The notes: generated by a model not told the origin, from the sequence alone. Positions 37,046 to 46,171 are shown, counted from the first letter of the stretch. The stretch: 64,000 nt of DNA from Pirellula staleyi DSM 6068 (GCA_945875845.1 CAMCMB010000013.1:52518-116517); one strand, 5' to 3'. Program-made: numbers and translations.

Positions 37046-37298
37046 TGGATTGAATGACAAGCCGTTTTCTTATTCCAACGCAGTGGACATGTCCAGCTCT
37101 GCGATTTCCATTCGCCTTCGAGAGGTCAGCGAACTCCATCAACTCGGGTTGTCATTGGCGAAAGCCAAGCCGATGGCAAATGCAAATCATGCGGCTCAAA
37201 ACAAAGATACTGCTACATCACAATCGCTCTTGAGCATTGGCGGATTGTCGGGTGAGATCGGAAGCGACGATGAGGCGATGCGAAACTCTCGAAACTAG
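37038..37298 (+). CDS. Small partner of the nucleotidyltransferase
   Basis: 86 residues; the ATG overlaps the NTase stop (ATGAGTAG). Helical SSSAISIRLREVSELHQLGL segment then a Lys/Ala-rich low-complexity tail. The tight coupling and the position, which matches the other TA slots of the array, suggest an antitoxin or partner of the NTase. Confidence 0.5.
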   Translation: MSSGLNDKPFSYSNAVDMSSSAISIRLREVSELHQLGLSLAKAKPMANANHAAQNKDTATSQSLLSIGGLSGEIGSDDEAMRNSRN

Positions 37299-37411
37299 GA
37301 TTTCGGCTGTAGGTCTGAATGTTGGGTAATCGACCTCTGTCGTTCGCTGTTATTTTCCCGAACATTTCCAAGCATTTCCCCGGCAACTCTCAAAACGTTG
37401 GTAAGACATCA

Positions 37412-37580
37412 AAAAGTTCGGTTCCTGTCCTCTCCGCTGCAAAACCCTGGTTTTCCCCGAGGTTTTTCGCATATCTGGCCAATTGCTTTGGCTTTCCTGC
37501 ACGTCCATGCACGTGCATGCTTGCAGGTGCTGCCCCCGATAAATCAACAACTCTAGTGCGCTGCCTTGCCCCCTGGTGAG
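37412..37580. repeat. Palindromic array site P4 (type beta, right half lost)
   Basis: Left arm GTTCGGTTCCTGTCCTCTCC as in other copies, but the centre is the second type: CATGCACGTGCATG, a perfect palindrome, then CTAGTGCGCTGCCTTGCCCC as in P5. Ends at the fusion with the LRR-like cargo gene. Confidence 0.85.
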
Positions 37581-38775
37581 ATTGACGATCGCTACTATGC
37601 TCGCGACTTTCAACAGCAATCGCATGGTTGGCCATGGGTTCACTTGCACCGTTTCGTTCCCAAGCCAAATTCAGATGGGGAGGGACGCGAGCAACTCCAA
37701 CAACGCTTGGAATCGTATCGAAAGCATGGTAATCCTCTACCTTTGATACCGATTCCTGGCGGCCGCTATTGGACCAATTTCGAAAACTGGACGTTTTGGA
37801 AAGGGATGCTTGCTCCGAACTGGATGGGTTGTCTGTTCAACGCGCTGGCTTGTACAGCAATCCTGTTGGCAGTCGGTTTCCTCGTCGAGCACAGGCGAAG
37901 GAAACGAAATTCATTTTGGCAAGTCTCGCTACCAGAACTGCTTGGCCTCTTCGTTGCCGTGGCCGTCATCGTTACCTTAGTGACCGAATCGGTCAAACAA
38001 ATCCAACGCGAAGCGAAAGCTCGTGAGTTGCTGGTCGAGCCACAAGCATCTCGCTTCGAGTTCATCGACGCGGCACCAGCGTGGTTAAGGAAACTGACAG
38101 ACAATAGTCGATTCCTTCAAGTTCGCGTAGCAGGAACTGAACCGGTACCCCTGGGCTGGCGAGTGCGCACCGTCCACTTCGCGGATCAAGGCCTAGCGGG
38201 CTGTTGATTTAATGGTACGACGGACTTCCTAGTCCGTCGAATTTTCCATTGACGGACTTGGAAGTCCGTCTTACCGCCCTTACCCAAGACGACTTCACTA
38301 AATCAACAGGCTCCTAGGATGGTTTAAGAACCCTGCGGAATGTGCGAAGTGCTTGGAAAGCTTTCCCTACATGACGACGCTAGACCATTGGAACTCCGGA
38401 AGCGATAGCCTTAAGTTGGTGGCGAATGCTCCCGCTGAAAACATTCAACGCATGTCGCTTTTTCCAGCTTATTCTGTTAGCGATAAGGACTATCGATTCC
38501 TCGGTCGATTCAGCAATCTGGAAGTGCTTTGCTTACGAGATATCGACCTGGATAAGGTTCGTTTCGAGTTCCCGGTGCTACCAAAATTGGTCGAGATATG
38601 TATTGATGATAATCGGGTGACACCGCGCGTGCTGGAATGGCTTCGCCAGCAACCGCGATTAAAACGCGTAAAGCTATGGTCGGCGTTTTCTATCGATGAA
38701 AGCCGATGGCGCGAGGTTCAGTCGGCACTGCCGGGTATGACGATCCAAGATCGCCTTGGGGAAGTTCATCCCTAG
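37566..38775 (+). pseudogene. Membrane/LRR-like gene split by a hairpin element
   Basis: Two open frames (37566-38207 and 38302-38775) are two halves of one gene. Removing 121 bp (38197-38317, the element plus one copy of a 5-bp repeat) joins them in frame as ...FADQGL-GWFKNPAEC.... The first half has a membrane helix (ACTAILLAVGFLVEH) and a second helix (LLGLFVAVAVIVTLV). The second half has LRR-like text (FSNLEVLCLRDIDLDK). The N-terminus is fused to site P4 and may be truncated. Confidence 0.75.
38192..38317. mobile_element. Hairpin element, family B, copy 2, with 5-bp target duplication
   Basis: Element body 38197-38312 begins with CTGTTGATTTA near its left end and ends with TAAATCAACAG near its right end, and contains the ACGGACTTCC core of copy 1 in opposite orientation. 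CCTAG flanks it on both sides (38192-38196, 38313-38317). It interrupts an open reading frame. No transposase is encoded, so it would be a non-autonomous (MITE-like) element. Confidence 0.8.
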
Positions 38776-40223
38776 ATTACAAAAAGCTCGCTTGCGGGGA
38801 TAAGAAAATCGAAGACCTGATCTTCTTCGATCGATGGCGCCAATTGGCCGTCATAAATCAAGACGGTTCGAATCGATTGATTCTTCGGCAGTTTAATCGC
38901 ACCGATTTTGCGGTCGACTTCCTGAATGACTGAGGTGCTGATCTGGCTTTTGAATTTGATTTCACACAGATAAACGGATCGCTTGGTTTGGATCAGAAGA
39001 TCGATCTGACATCCCTGTTGGCGCAGCGTTTTGCTTTGGCGATAAGGGCCGGCGTAGAGAACTGCATGGTGGGGAATCCGAAGTTGTCCAAAGATTGCAC
39101 CCAGGTTATCCATGACAAGATTCTCGAATTGAAGGCCCATGATCGTGTCCCACTGGTCGAGTTGTTCTAAGGCGGTTGACTTGAAACGACCTTTGATGAT
39201 TTGGGCGCGATGGGGCTCGACGTACTTCAGATAAAAACGAAGGTAATTATCCGATAGACGGTAACGCAATTGACGCGATGAAGAGCTTTTGGAATTGGTG
39301 AGCCCCTCGGATAACCTAGGTGAAACATCCTTTGCAACAAAGCCTGCACTGACAAGTTCAAGGATTGCTTGGCTGAGGCTGCCTCCCCGCTCTCGACCGA
39401 CCTTCTGACTGATTTCATCGACCCCTTTGGAACCGTCAACCAAAGCGCGTACGATTTCACGATAAGTGGGGGCTCGGCGGTGGAAGATATCGCTGAAGAT
39501 GCTGTCGAACTCATTGAAGAGCATCCCACTGGGATGGAAGCAAAGCTGAGCGATATTCTGCTCAGCCGTTTTCTTGGGATCGAGCTCCTCTAGGTAACGA
39601 GGGACGCCACCTGTGACTGCCAAGAAGCGAAGTTTTTCGGTGGTGCTGATTCTTGCTGCGGTTCTTCCCCAGAACTGCTGGCACTCGGATAGTGCGAGAG
39701 GTCCCAAATGGAACTGCCAAGAGCATCTACCGACAAACCCCGTGTTATTGAGAATGTTCTCTTCGATCCACGAGGATACGGATCCGCAAAGAACGACGAC
39801 GGTTCGGTCGCGACGAGAAAACAAGCGATCCCATGCGTTCTTGAGGTAACCCGCGAAATCTGGTTCACCGATGCCCATCCATGAGATCTCGTCGAATAGA
39901 ACGACAACGGTTCCTTTAGAGGGTAGTTGACTTGCCAGAAGCTGAAAGGCAGTTGACCAGTTATCCAGGGGCAATTGCGGTGCCTTGGACTGTTTCGAGA
40001 GTTGCTCGGAAAACGCCGTCAACTGCTCTTTTTTGGTAAGGCCAGGACGTGGTGGAAGGCCCGAGAATTCGAAGAAGGCGTTTGCCTGTTTGGCGCACTG
40101 CTGAACGAATCGACTCTTTCCGATCCGACGTCGACCGTGGCAAGTCACCAGCGAACTGTTCTTCTTCGCAAGGAGTTCAGAAAACTCCACTTGCTCCCGC
40201 TCCCGGCCGATAAAGGTGTTCAT
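38772..40223 (-). CDS. AAA ATPase with C-terminal DUF234/PD-(D/E)XK-like domain
   Basis: 483 residues. N-terminal IGREREQ motif and Walker A-like HGRRRIGKSRF, Walker B VVVLFDEISWM, and sensor region VVLCGSVSSWI. A winged-helix region is followed by a C-terminal domain with QIDLLIQT...VYLCEIKFK, the D...ExK of a nuclease-like fold. This is the archaeal-type ATPase/DUF234 family found on mobile elements; some are thought to act in DNA transactions or defence. It ends face to face with the split LRR gene. Confidence 0.8.
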   Translation of the reverse strand: MNTFIGREREQVEFSELLAKKNSSLVTCHGRRRIGKSRFVQQCAKQANAFFEFSGLPPRPGLTKKEQLTAFSEQLSKQSKAPQLPLDNWSTAFQLLASQLPSKGTVVVLFDEISWMGIGEPDFAGYLKNAWDRLFSRRDRTVVVLCGSVSSWIEENILNNTGFVGRCSWQFHLGPLALSECQQFWGRTAARISTTEKLRFLAVTGGVPRYLEELDPKKTAEQNIAQLCFHPSGMLFNEFDSIFSDIFHRRAPTYREIVRALVDGSKGVDEISQKVGRERGGSLSQAILELVSAGFVAKDVSPRLSEGLTNSKSSSSRQLRYRLSDNYLRFYLKYVEPHRAQIIKGRFKSTALEQLDQWDTIMGLQFENLVMDNLGAIFGQLRIPHHAVLYAGPYRQSKTLRQQGCQIDLLIQTKRSVYLCEIKFKSQISTSVIQEVDRKIGAIKLPKNQSIRTVLIYDGQLAPSIEEDQVFDFLIPASELFVI

Positions 40224-40439
40224 GTCGATTCGGTGCCTAAAATCGTACTGCTATTTTTGGCACACGTTCACTATACCGTCGTTTTCGTGCCAGTATTTCG
40301 AAACTTAATTCTGGCACCAAAGCGACATTTCGTCAATAACCTAAGACCAGTCACGGAAGTATCGCGTGCATTCCTCGACATCATTCGGATATTGCAGCCG
40401 TATTTCGAACCGCTTCACTAAACATTATCTTGCGATGCC

Positions 40440-40830
40440 ACACCAAAAAGTTGATGCAATCGGGTAAGGATGCCCGTTGCCGAGCACCCTCCCCACACCA
40501 CCTAGCGTCTCACCCCTCCACCATCACCTTCGCCACGCCTGCCGCCTTAGCGAAATCCTCCTCAGTGACCAGCAAGTAACTCTGCTGAGCGATGCGTGGT
40601 GAGTTGCCAAGCCAAGAGCAAACCACGTGCAGCGGGAACTCACGTTGCAGTTCCGTTTGTCTGCTAGCTCGCCCCTCTTGAAGCTTTACAGTATGGAACA
40701 GTCGCGGCCAGGATCGAGACGCCGGCGCGGCGCAGCAGTCGCGTCATTTCGGTCCGTAGGTTCGAGTTCTTCCAACCCATTGCCGTGTTGGCGGCGGCAC
40801 GGCACTCGGGAGCCGCGAGAGTCTGTATGT
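40440..40830 (-). pseudogene. Integrase fragment int4 (degenerate C-terminal part)
   Basis: DNA matches the last ~100 codons of the integrase, preceded by the GTAAGGATGCCCGTTGCC block, but with an insertion or frame change near 40676 (CTTGAAGCTTTACAGTATGG) and divergence beyond 40810. Clearly non-functional. Confidence 0.85.
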
Positions 40831-40938
40831 AGTCGAAAACCTCCAAGATGAAATCTTTCGAGTATTTCGCCTTTTTCGACTGTTTCGAGTAGATTCTCAT
40901 GCACTATAATCTCGTTAGTTGCTTTAGGAGATGTGAGC

Positions 40939-41406
40939 ATGTCTACGCTACTGCCAGATAATTTTGAAACCGTTTCTCCGACCGACACGGACGCCCGTTT
41001 GGCTCTTGAATCGAGTCGGATCCTCGCCTCTCGCAAACTAGGGAAAAAAACGAGCGTCCGAATCCGATTGGGTGATGACGATTCATCTGAAGGGGTGGTT
41101 GTCCCAACTTCGGCGGTGCGATTATTCCTTCATCTACTGGTCGAGATGTCACAAGGTCATGCAGTGACATTGATTCCTACGCATGCGGAGTTGACAACGC
41201 AGCAGGCTGCCGATTTGCTCAATGTATCGAGGCCCTATGTAGTCAAATTGCTTGACGAAGGAAAGATTCCCTCTCGGCTCGTTGGTAAATACCGGCGAGT
41301 TCGGTTCGACGACCTAATGGCTTTCAAGAAGAAGGATGACCAAGCCCGCTCCGATGTCCTAGATCAGCTTGCGCAGGAGGCTCAAGAACTCGGGTTGGGC
41401 TACTGA
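40939..41406 (+). CDS. HTH antitoxin of a PIN-toxin pair
   Basis: 155 residues from ATG 40939 (AGGAG 10 bases upstream). An excisionase/MerR-like helix-turn-helix (LTTQQAADLLNVSRPYVVKL, then LVGKYRRVRFDDLMAFKK) follows a ~80-residue N-terminal part. Such HTH proteins pair with PIN_26-type toxins. A TATAAT sits at 40905-40910. The stop overlaps the toxin ATG by one base. Confidence 0.8.
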   Translation: MSTLLPDNFETVSPTDTDARLALESSRILASRKLGKKTSVRIRLGDDDSSEGVVVPTSAVRLFLHLLVEMSQGHAVTLIPTHAELTTQQAADLLNVSRPYVVKLLDEGKIPSRLVGKYRRVRFDDLMAFKKKDDQARSDVLDQLAQEAQELGLGY

Positions 41407-41978
41407 TGGATCACCTGGTCACTGCGATTTACGACGCGAATGTCCTTTACCCAGCACCTATTCGAGACCTCTTTCTTCGCATTGCACAGTCCGGCTTAGT
41501 TTTCGCCCGCTGGACGGAGTTGATCCATGATGAGTGGGTACGCAACCTACTTGAGAACAACCCAAAGATGAATCCAGAAAGTATCGCCAGAACTCGATGT
41601 CTCATGAATGAGGCTGTGCGTGACTGCCTGGTGAACGGATACGAGGGCCTAATTGATACAGTCGATTTGCCGGATCCGGATGATCGTCATGTGTTGGCTG
41701 CTGCAATCCACGCCGATGCTCGTGCGATCATCACTTACAACCTGAAGGACTTTCCGGCCGAGGCACTTTCCCGCTACGGAATTGAGTCTCTCCACCCTGA
41801 TGAGTTCCTGTCATCGCTTGTTGCAACGGTACCGGGATCCGTCTGCTCTGTTATCAAGCGGCAAAGGGAAAGTTTACGCAGACCACCCTATACGGCCGTG
41901 GAACTCTTAGAGGTATTTGAAGGACATGGATTGATCCAATCCGTCCATGGGCTCAAGCCCTTCTTGGACTTGCTGTAG
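41406..41978 (+). CDS. PIN-domain toxin
   Basis: 190 residues. PIN acidic residues: AIYDANVLYPAPIRD, LIHDEWVRNLL, and DLPDPDDRHVLAAAI with ITYNLKDF. This longer PIN branch is fused to a C-terminal helical region (about 135-190). Nuclease toxin of the HTH/PIN module. Confidence 0.85.
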   Translation: MDHLVTAIYDANVLYPAPIRDLFLRIAQSGLVFARWTELIHDEWVRNLLENNPKMNPESIARTRCLMNEAVRDCLVNGYEGLIDTVDLPDPDDRHVLAAAIHADARAIITYNLKDFPAEALSRYGIESLHPDEFLSSLVATVPGSVCSVIKRQRESLRRPPYTAVELLEVFEGHGLIQSVHGLKPFLDLL

Positions 41979-42026
41979 TCGACAGTGGTTCTTCGTTTTC
42001 AATCACCTTGCTACGGAAAAGCACCT

Positions 42027-42301
42027 TTCGAACTCTTCAAAAACATGGGGAAAACACGAAAAGTTCGGTTCCTGTCCTCTCCGCTGCAAAACCCTGGTTT
42101 TCCCAGGGTTTTTCGCATTTCTGGCCAATTGCTTTGGCTTTCCTGCACGTCCATGCACGTGCATGCTTGCAGGTGCTGCGTCGTCTAGTGCGCTGCCTTG
42201 CCCCCTGGTGAGTCGTCCAGTGAGTCGCCAGAGTCGCCTCGAAACCCTCGTTTTTCTAGGGAAAACAGGTGGTTTTGCAGCAGAGGTGGTAGGATTCGAA
42301 C
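42027..42301. repeat. Palindromic array site P5 (full, type beta)
   Basis: Here the inverted repeat is clearest. Left arm AGTTCGGTTCCTGTCCTCTCC onward (GCTGCAAAACCCTGGTTTTC) is mirrored at the right by the complement of GGTTTTGCAGCAGAGGTGG followed by TAGGATTCGAACT. Centre is CATGCACGTGCATG. The right end resembles the 3' half of a tRNA (T-arm) on the minus strand. Confidence 0.88.
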
Positions 42302-42387
42302 TAGGTAAGTTCGAATCGTAGTAGAATTCCTTGCCGGAACAGAGATATCGGGAATGCTCGCATCGTCCCTCGATATAAGATGCTTGG

Positions 42388-42523
42388 GCCGAAACAGTCT
42401 ATCAATCCATCCAATGTTTGCTCCGCTCGCAAGTGCCTGATATCATTCAGCTTCGGATCGAGGCTAGCTTGCGTGATAGGCTGCATTGGTGCGGTCGACA
42501 AGGTTTGTACTGATCTGTATCGA
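42388..42523 (+). repeat. Conserved cassette leader Q2
   Basis: Matches Q1 (27950-28090), with CTCGCAAGTGCCT and GGCTGCATTGGTGCGGTC shared. Located between P5 and its cargo gene. Confidence 0.7.
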
Positions 42524-42591
42524 CACAAGTTCTAAGGCCGGCACAACGGTTGGGCCTGACTTTGATACGACAAAAAACCGAGTGATTTAAG

Positions 42592-43908
42592 ATGATGCCG
42601 AATGAAAAACGCCAATATGACTTTTTGGGTCCGTGGTGGGCAACGGACGGTGACAGCGGGCCATGGGAGCAACGATTCCTGGATAAACTGCAGAGCCAAA
42701 TCGGGCCCGAGCATGTCCTGTACGGGTTGCCGGTGCGTATAGTTGGCAGTTACGGCGGCTCCCAAGAATTGCTCTTTGAGATTCTTGACGGCACCGGGCG
42801 GCTTGCTGTTATAGGTGTGACCTGGGAGGGTTTTGAGCATTCTTTCTCTCTGCCTGATACGACCATCTATCCAAACTTCGAGGTATTTAAGACCCGAAGG
42901 ATGATCCCTGAGCATGACCAGTATCTGGCTAAGAAGCCGGCCCATTTAATACTTATTGAAGCCGCTGAAGAAGGTAACCTCGATCTAATTCGAAAACAGG
43001 TTGAAATGGGTGTGGACATTGACGCTTTTGATTTTCCGACCGGCACCGCTTTATGCGCGGCCGCTGAGAATAATCAGATCGAATCGGTAAAGCTTCTCAT
43101 TGAACTGGGAGCTGACTTGGAAAAAACAGATGACTCTCCCATGCCGATGACTGCCTTGTTCAAAGCGGTCAGCGAAGGGCATTACGAGATGGCTCGTCTC
43201 CTTTTGGAAAACAAAGCCGACCCGAACGCTATGTTCCTTACTCGGTCGTCGACACCGAGGAATTGCCTTGAGTTCTTGAAGAGCCGAAAATTGGAGAACA
43301 CACCGCTCTACAAACTGCTATTGAATCACGGGGCTGAGCTTCCAACGTACATCAAATTGGTCGAAAAACATCCCGAAAAGACTACCTACATCGTTGAGGC
43401 AGTCGTTTCCGCACAGCACTTCGATGACGCCATCGAACTTACTACCTACTTGATTGAAAAACACCCAAGTTCGACGCTGCATTACCAGAGAGGCGTTGCC
43501 TATGACATGACCAACAACCCAATGGCAGCTCTTTCTGACTTCGATGCTGCAATTGCCCTGAATGCTGCAAACTATCAAGCACTCTACAGCCGGGCTCTCG
43601 TACAACGAAAACTAGGCCGATTGCAAGCTTGTGTCGCTGACCTTGAAGCCGCCGTTAATGTAAATCCGTCCGACTACATTTCTATAAACGCGTTGGCAGG
43701 AGCTCTTCTGCGATCCGAACACGAGTCGACGCAAAACTTGGAACGTTCCTGCAATCTTGCTACCGAAGCATGCAAGTTGTCCGATTGGAACGACGCAGTG
43801 TGTATCGCAACGCTGGCGGAGGCGTTTCGCAAAACTGGCAACGAAAGCAAGGCAATCGAAATGGATCAAAAAAATGCTGAACTACGACAACGCGAGACTC
43901 TTCTATAG
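42592..43908 (+). CDS. Ankyrin- and TPR-repeat protein
   Basis: 438 residues. An N-terminal ~120-residue domain, then ankyrin repeats (about 120-255: LILIEAAEEGNLDLIRKQVE, ALCAAAENNQIESVKLLIEL, ALFKAVSEGHYEMARLLLEN), then TPR-like repeats (about 285-430: LHYQRGVAYDMTNNPMAALS, YQALYSRALVQRKLGRLQA). A protein-binding scaffold with no signal peptide. Sole cargo of the P5 cassette. Confidence 0.8.
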   Translation: MMPNEKRQYDFLGPWWATDGDSGPWEQRFLDKLQSQIGPEHVLYGLPVRIVGSYGGSQELLFEILDGTGRLAVIGVTWEGFEHSFSLPDTTIYPNFEVFKTRRMIPEHDQYLAKKPAHLILIEAAEEGNLDLIRKQVEMGVDIDAFDFPTGTALCAAAENNQIESVKLLIELGADLEKTDDSPMPMTALFKAVSEGHYEMARLLLENKADPNAMFLTRSSTPRNCLEFLKSRKLENTPLYKLLLNHGAELPTYIKLVEKHPEKTTYIVEAVVSAQHFDDAIELTTYLIEKHPSSTLHYQRGVAYDMTNNPMAALSDFDAAIALNAANYQALYSRALVQRKLGRLQACVADLEAAVNVNPSDYISINALAGALLRSEHESTQNLERSCNLATEACKLSDWNDAVCIATLAEAFRKTGNESKAIEMDQKNAELRQRETLL

Positions 43909-44064
43909 TGCAAATTCCGTTCAACGAGGTCTATGCGTATTTCAACATTGAAGCGGAAAACAGGAATGAACCTCTGACGCAACAGAACCATCGTATGCAA
44001 CGGAGCCATCGGTCAGGTCGGTTTTGAAATCGACGCAACTAACTCCCCCCGCGGATGCATTGCA

Positions 44065-45231
44065 TCACCCCTCCACCATCACCTTCGCCACGCCGGCCGC
44101 TTTCGCAAAATCATCTTCGGTGACCAGCAGGTAACTCTGCTGGGCGATGCGTGGCGAGTTGCCAAGCCAAGAGCAGACCACATGCAGTGGGAACTCGCGC
44201 TGCAGTTCTGTTTGTCTGCTAGCCCGCATCGAATGGAACAATCGTGGCCAACCCGAGACGCCGGCGCGGCGCAAGAGTCGCGTCATTTCGGTGCGTAGGT
44301 TTGAGTTCTTCCAACCCATCGCTGTGTTGGCGGCCGCACGATACTGCGGAGCCGCAACTACATATTCGCTCTTGTCGCCGAAGATCTCGAAGGCTTCGTC
44401 CAGGATCGATCGCAGCTCGGGAAAGATCGGGCAACTACGAATGCCCCGACCTTCGTGGTGCTCGACCTTCGGCTCTGGGATGCTCATGCGGTTCATCTCC
44501 CAATCGATTTCTTCCCAACGCAGCGACAGCGTTTCCGAGGGCGTTCGAAGCCCACCGTAGCGACTCAGGCCCAGGATCACTTTCCAAACTGGGTTGGCCT
44601 TCTTCATCAGCTTGTCGACCACTTCGCGGGGTACAAACTCGTTGACTTTGACAGTGCTTCGCTGCGTTCGAACCTTGGAAAAAGGATTCTCGTCGATGAT
44701 CTTCCAATCGACCGCATCGTGCATGAATTGCCTCGCGAATTGGATCCGCTTGTGGATCGTCGTCGTGGCCATCCCTCGGGCTTTGAGCTTCTCGTGAAAC
44801 TCTTTCGCGTGGCCCGCAGTGATCTGATTGATCTTGATCCCCGCTGGCATAAACTCTTTGAGGTTCGCCACCACCTGTTTCCATACTGCGACCGTCGCTG
44901 GTTTGCGTGATTTCCCCTGGCGTTCGATGTAGTCGTCCAAAAACTCTTCCATCGTCATGCTCTTGCGATCGACCGCGATCTTGCCCGAAGAGATTAGATT
45001 CAATCGCTCCAGTTTCTCGCGGATCGTTGGCGACTCGGACAACCATCGAGCGTCGTCTCGATCGATCGCGTTACCGAGGATTCTGGCAGCCAGCATACTC
45101 TCGACACGTCGCTGCACCCCCTCTGCCTCACGTTCTGAAATCCTGCCAATGTACAGAACGCGGCGTTTGCGATTCTCGTCGAAATACAGGATCCGCCGGT
45201 TGCCTGATTTGTCCGTGGAAATGGAAGCCAT
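44065..45231 (-). CDS. Tyrosine recombinase / phage-type integrase (intact)
   Basis: 388 residues. N-terminal arm and SAM-like core-binding domain (about 90-190), then the catalytic domain. Arg I is R229 in SRYGGLRT, the H-x-x-R box is H333-R336 in LFHSMRASR, W355 lies in CSWLGNSP, and the nucleophile is probably Y367 in QQSYLL. It is the only complete copy in the window and lies at the right end of a row of truncated ones. Transcribed after the Xis-like gene. Probably integrates the phage-like element, and its ancestors are implicated in building the array. Confidence 0.92.
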   Translation of the reverse strand: MASISTDKSGNRRILYFDENRKRRVLYIGRISEREAEGVQRRVESMLAARILGNAIDRDDARWLSESPTIREKLERLNLISSGKIAVDRKSMTMEEFLDDYIERQGKSRKPATVAVWKQVVANLKEFMPAGIKINQITAGHAKEFHEKLKARGMATTTIHKRIQFARQFMHDAVDWKIIDENPFSKVRTQRSTVKVNEFVPREVVDKLMKKANPVWKVILGLSRYGGLRTPSETLSLRWEEIDWEMNRMSIPEPKVEHHEGRGIRSCPIFPELRSILDEAFEIFGDKSEYVVAAPQYRAAANTAMGWKNSNLRTEMTRLLRRAGVSGWPRLFHSMRASRQTELQREFPLHVVCSWLGNSPRIAQQSYLLVTEDDFAKAAGVAKVMVEG

Positions 45232-45281
45232 CGAATTGCTCTCCTCTCAGTTGGTCGCTTGAAATGTTCGTGACTTGCGGG

Positions 45282-45503
45282 TCACCCTGGGCGGCCACTG
45301 GCGTGCGAGTTGGTTTCGATTCGTTTGCGTTCCAAGAACGCCTGGATGTCTGAAACGCGGTAGCGAATCAGCCGTCCGAGTTTGACGTACTGGAGTTCTC
45401 CCTTGGAGCGAAACTCGAAGACCATGCGGCGTGAAATGCCGAGCATTTGTGCCGCTTGATCTTCGTCGACTACCATGGGATCGATCCCGTTTGAACCACT
45501 CAT
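45282..45503 (-). CDS. AlpA/Xis-like helix-turn-helix protein
   Basis: 73 residues. HTH_17-type: DEDQAAQMLGISRRMVFEFR followed by KLGRLIRYRVSDIQAFLERK. Such proteins act as excisionases or activators of integrase expression. It lies 50 bp upstream of the integrase gene in the same direction. Confidence 0.85.
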   Translation of the reverse strand: MSGSNGIDPMVVDEDQAAQMLGISRRMVFEFRSKGELQYVKLGRLIRYRVSDIQAFLERKRIETNSHASGRPG

Positions 45504-45655
45504 ATCTCACCATCCTTTGCGGTCATTTATCAATGATTTCGAAAGGGTGTGAGTCGCCAATGTCCGATGCACACAGGAGGCTCACTTACCCGGTAAAGTC
45601 CAGCCGCTCTCGGCAGCATTTCGAGAGCTTTCTCAGCTTTGATGGGGTGTTTCGA

Positions 45656-46171
45656 TCAGGTCGCTAGTTCGCTTAGACCAACGGACGCGAAACATTCGCG
45701 GATCGTGGCCAAATGCTTATTGACGGTGTGCCAGCTGACACCCATTCGATTAGCGATTTCGTTGATGGATTGGCCTTCGGAGAGCTGCTCACAGATCGCT
45801 CTGGCCGTTGGGCAGAGCTTCTTCATGGCGACCCCGATGTCGGTCGCATGGCGCGCTTGATGCACGCCGGCTAGTCCGTAGTCATCTTGTAGATCGGTCG
45901 GTAGGTCTTCGCTACATCCAAGGCGATCGATATGTCGCGTGCGTGTTCTGCGGATCTTTCGGAGCTGGCGATCGATCACTGCAGTGATGGCGGTGCGTTC
46001 CGATGCTCCGTTGGACTTCGATGGGTCGAAGGTGAACTGCAAGAGTGCGATCGACACTTGTTGCTGAACATCGTCGAGGTCTTGGCGACGGAATCCCATC
46101 CGTCTTGCTCGCGAGTTGATCCATGCGAGTTTCGATTTGTCGATCACCGAGTCGTACTTGTTGCGGTACAT
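45656..46171 (-). CDS. Sigma-70-like factor or region-4 HTH regulator
   Basis: 171 residues from ATG 46171. The N-terminal half (SRARRMGFRRQDLDDVQQQVSI) resembles sigma region 2 (DDxxQ), and the C-terminal half carries a LuxR/sigma-region-4 HTH (EGQSINEIANRMGVSWHTVN, then KHLATIRECFA). Probably a small regulator of the element, divergent from the replication genes. The next 300 bp hold the repeated CACACTTTCC motifs. Confidence 0.7.
   Translation of the reverse strand: MYRNKYDSVIDKSKLAWINSRARRMGFRRQDLDDVQQQVSIALLQFTFDPSKSNGASERTAITAVIDRQLRKIRRTRTRHIDRLGCSEDLPTDLQDDYGLAGVHQARHATDIGVAMKKLCPTARAICEQLSEGQSINEIANRMGVSWHTVNKHLATIRECFASVGLSELAT

Noticed and set aside
26611..45231. A classical integron with gene cassettes and attC sites
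   Set aside because: The recombinase is a phage-type tyrosine integrase without the IntI-specific insert. The P sites lack the RYYYAAC/GTTRRRY core boxes, are 170-285 bp long, and cassettes carry integrase remnants, which integrons do not.
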